The notes beneath the pieces were generated by a model, which worked only from the letters and a program-made list of their open reading frames with translations, did not search any database and had not been told where the DNA came from. 64,000 nucleotides of DNA from contig OY743190.1 in assembly GCA_963555705.1 (NCBI GenBank), positions 16,127,491 to 16,191,490 on the forward strand. The letters run 5' to 3'. The position numbers and the translations under genes were made by a program. Position 1 is the stretch's first letter. Every line of letters starts with the position of its first letter. Shown one piece after another: positions 63,282 to 64,000 of this stretch. The DNA is from Ligustrum vulgare (lineage: Eukaryota; Streptophyta; Magnoliopsida; Lamiales; Oleaceae).

Positions 63282-64000
63282 ATGTGCTCCAAGACAGATG
63301 ATAAAGAGTGGTTATACGTTCAGAATAGTAATCTTCGGAATTTGGAGGCTTATAAAAATAAAATTTTACCTGCCCTACTTGTAAGTTACATGCATATGAC
63401 TCTGTATCTCAAACACTGCTTTGTATTTTGCACGGTAATCCCAAAGAATTATGAAATCAAGGGTGAGAGATTAATCCGTATGCGGATGTCAATGTGCATA
63501 ATTCTACCCGATGGTGGAAGCAAGGCACAGAACTGATAGCCACCAATAAACTAAATGTTCTGGATTCCTTCAATGCGCAGTGTTCTAAACAAGTCCTTCA
63601 CTTTGTCGGCTGCATGTTTGAGTTGACAAAGCCAAATTCTAAATGCTTTATCGGTAAATTGTCGTTCTTCTGCATCTTGAATATGAGTTTGGACCATTGG
63701 CTACAAACTTTGGAGCTCCTTGAACCTATCATGTAGCTCCCAACAAACTTTTGAAGACTTGCTTGACGACATCAAATATTTGCGTAAGTAGGAAATGTAT
63801 TATTCTACAAACTTCAGCAACCTAAGAATCCGTGATGATTTGACAAAGGCAGCAACAGAATAATTCAACTTACAGTTGGCAAAAAGAAATATTGGCGAAA
63901 ACAAATTTGAAAAGCAGGAAATGAAACTACCTCTTGAAAACAACATCAGGAGTAGCCGACGGAGCAACCGCATCTGTTATATCAAATGTTGGTACTTCAG
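63282..64000 (+). repeat. Unit 52 (partial, right edge)
   Basis: 719 bp, cut by the window end inside the P-loop sequence. Differences: 558T, 622A, like type A. A private G to T near 63401 (GACGCTG to GACTCTG). The array therefore continues to the right. Confidence 0.97.

Larger units (their letters stand above)
1..64000 (+). repeat. Macrosatellite array of a 1217-1218 bp NB-LRR-derived unit
   Basis: The same sequence recurs head to tail from the first to the last base: 51 complete units between 1198 and 63281 (mean about 1217.3 bp) plus two edge partials. All units are in one orientation, differ mostly by scattered single-base changes, and have no insertion longer than 1 bp that I could find. 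Within each unit, offsets 1-255 hold the RNBS-D end of an NB-ARC (+). Offsets 270-464 hold an Rx-N coiled-coil piece (minus). Offset 466 to the unit end holds the coiled-coil tail, linker and NB-ARC up to the GLPLA motif (+), continuing into the next unit. Nothing else occupies the window: no intact gene, RNA gene, transposon or array edge was seen. Plant origin is inferred from the CNL family; satellite status is direct from the periodicity. Confidence 0.99.

Noticed and set aside
1..64000. CRISPR array or bacterial repeat region
   Set aside because: The repeat is 1.2 kb with no short-repeat and spacer structure, and the sequence is derived from a plant-specific gene family.
1..64000. Ribosomal DNA or 5S rDNA array
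   Set aside because: No conserved rRNA sequence or tRNA-like element is seen in the unit, and its content is accounted for by NB-LRR remnants.
1..64000. Tandem transposable elements or LTR retrotransposon internal repeats
   Set aside because: I see no terminal repeats, target-site duplications, reverse transcriptase, integrase or transposase motifs in any frame of the unit.
1..64000. Assembly artefact from repeated joining of one read
   Set aside because: Units carry distinct private variants and ordered higher-order patterns, which a simple duplication artefact would not give. The exact copy number could still be wrong and needs long reads.
1..64000. Centromeric function of the array
   Set aside because: Long homogeneous satellites with HORs can be centromeric, but the window contains no evidence for position, CENH3 binding or a centromeric retrotransposon, so I do not claim it.

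Overview
The whole 64-kb window is one uninterrupted tandem array (macrosatellite) of a 1217-1218 bp unit. There are 51 complete units, one partial unit at the left edge (starting at unit offset 22) and one at the right edge (ending at unit offset 719), about 52.6 copies in all. Every unit has the same orientation. I see no array boundary, no inserted transposon and no unrelated sequence. Unit starts used here are the ATG-TGC-TCC triplets at 1198, 2416, 3633 and so on to 63282; this phase is arbitrary.

Origin of the unit: it is a dead fragment of a plant coiled-coil NB-LRR (CNL, non-TIR) disease-resistance gene. On the + strand, split over several frames, the NB-ARC motifs can be read in their normal order: P-loop (GTSGIGKT), RNBS-A (RI*LFVSRDF), kinase-2 (LLVLGDGF), RNBS-B (GSKILV), the GLPLA-type motif (KCEGIPLASK), and RNBS-D (CFVFCTVIPKNYEI) followed by LIRMRM. 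Just before the NB-ARC, also on +, are the tail of the Rx-N coiled coil (FEDLLDDI) and a linker. On the MINUS strand, about 200 bp upstream of that tail, is a second and longer Rx-N piece (WELHDRFKELQSL, then IQDAEERQFTDKAFRIWLCQLKHAADKVKDLF). The unit is therefore a chimera: NB-ARC in sense and a coiled-coil segment in antisense. No MHD motif or LRR is present. The same stops and frameshifts occur in essentially all copies, so an already broken gene fragment was amplified. No unit encodes an intact protein.

Organism: CNL genes are a land-plant family, so this is almost certainly plant nuclear DNA, about 60% A+T by eye. I cannot name the species. The array is probably a heterochromatic satellite, but nothing in the window shows its chromosomal position.

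Layout by sequence variants (consensus unit: offset 55 C, 178 A, 351 C, 429 T, 469 T, 558 A, 604 A, 622 C, 765 A, a T5 run at 801-805, 898 C, 917 A, 945 C, 966 C, 1036 C, 1057 C; positions beyond an indel shift by 1). Units 0-9 (1-12155) form a domain with G at 178. Units 10-17 (12156-21894) carry A at 178 and contain a dimeric higher-order repeat (HOR), 2 x 2435 bp at 13373-18242. Units 18-25 (21895-31630) are a tetrameric HOR, 2 x 4868 bp. Units 26-36 (31631-45018) are a mosaic of the same alleles. Units 37-52 (45019-64000) are another family with C at 429 and a T4 run, containing a dimeric HOR, 3 x 2435 bp at 47454-54758. The length alternation between 1217 and 1218 arises from two different one-base deletions. 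These patterns are what repeated unequal exchange or gene conversion in exact unit register would leave.
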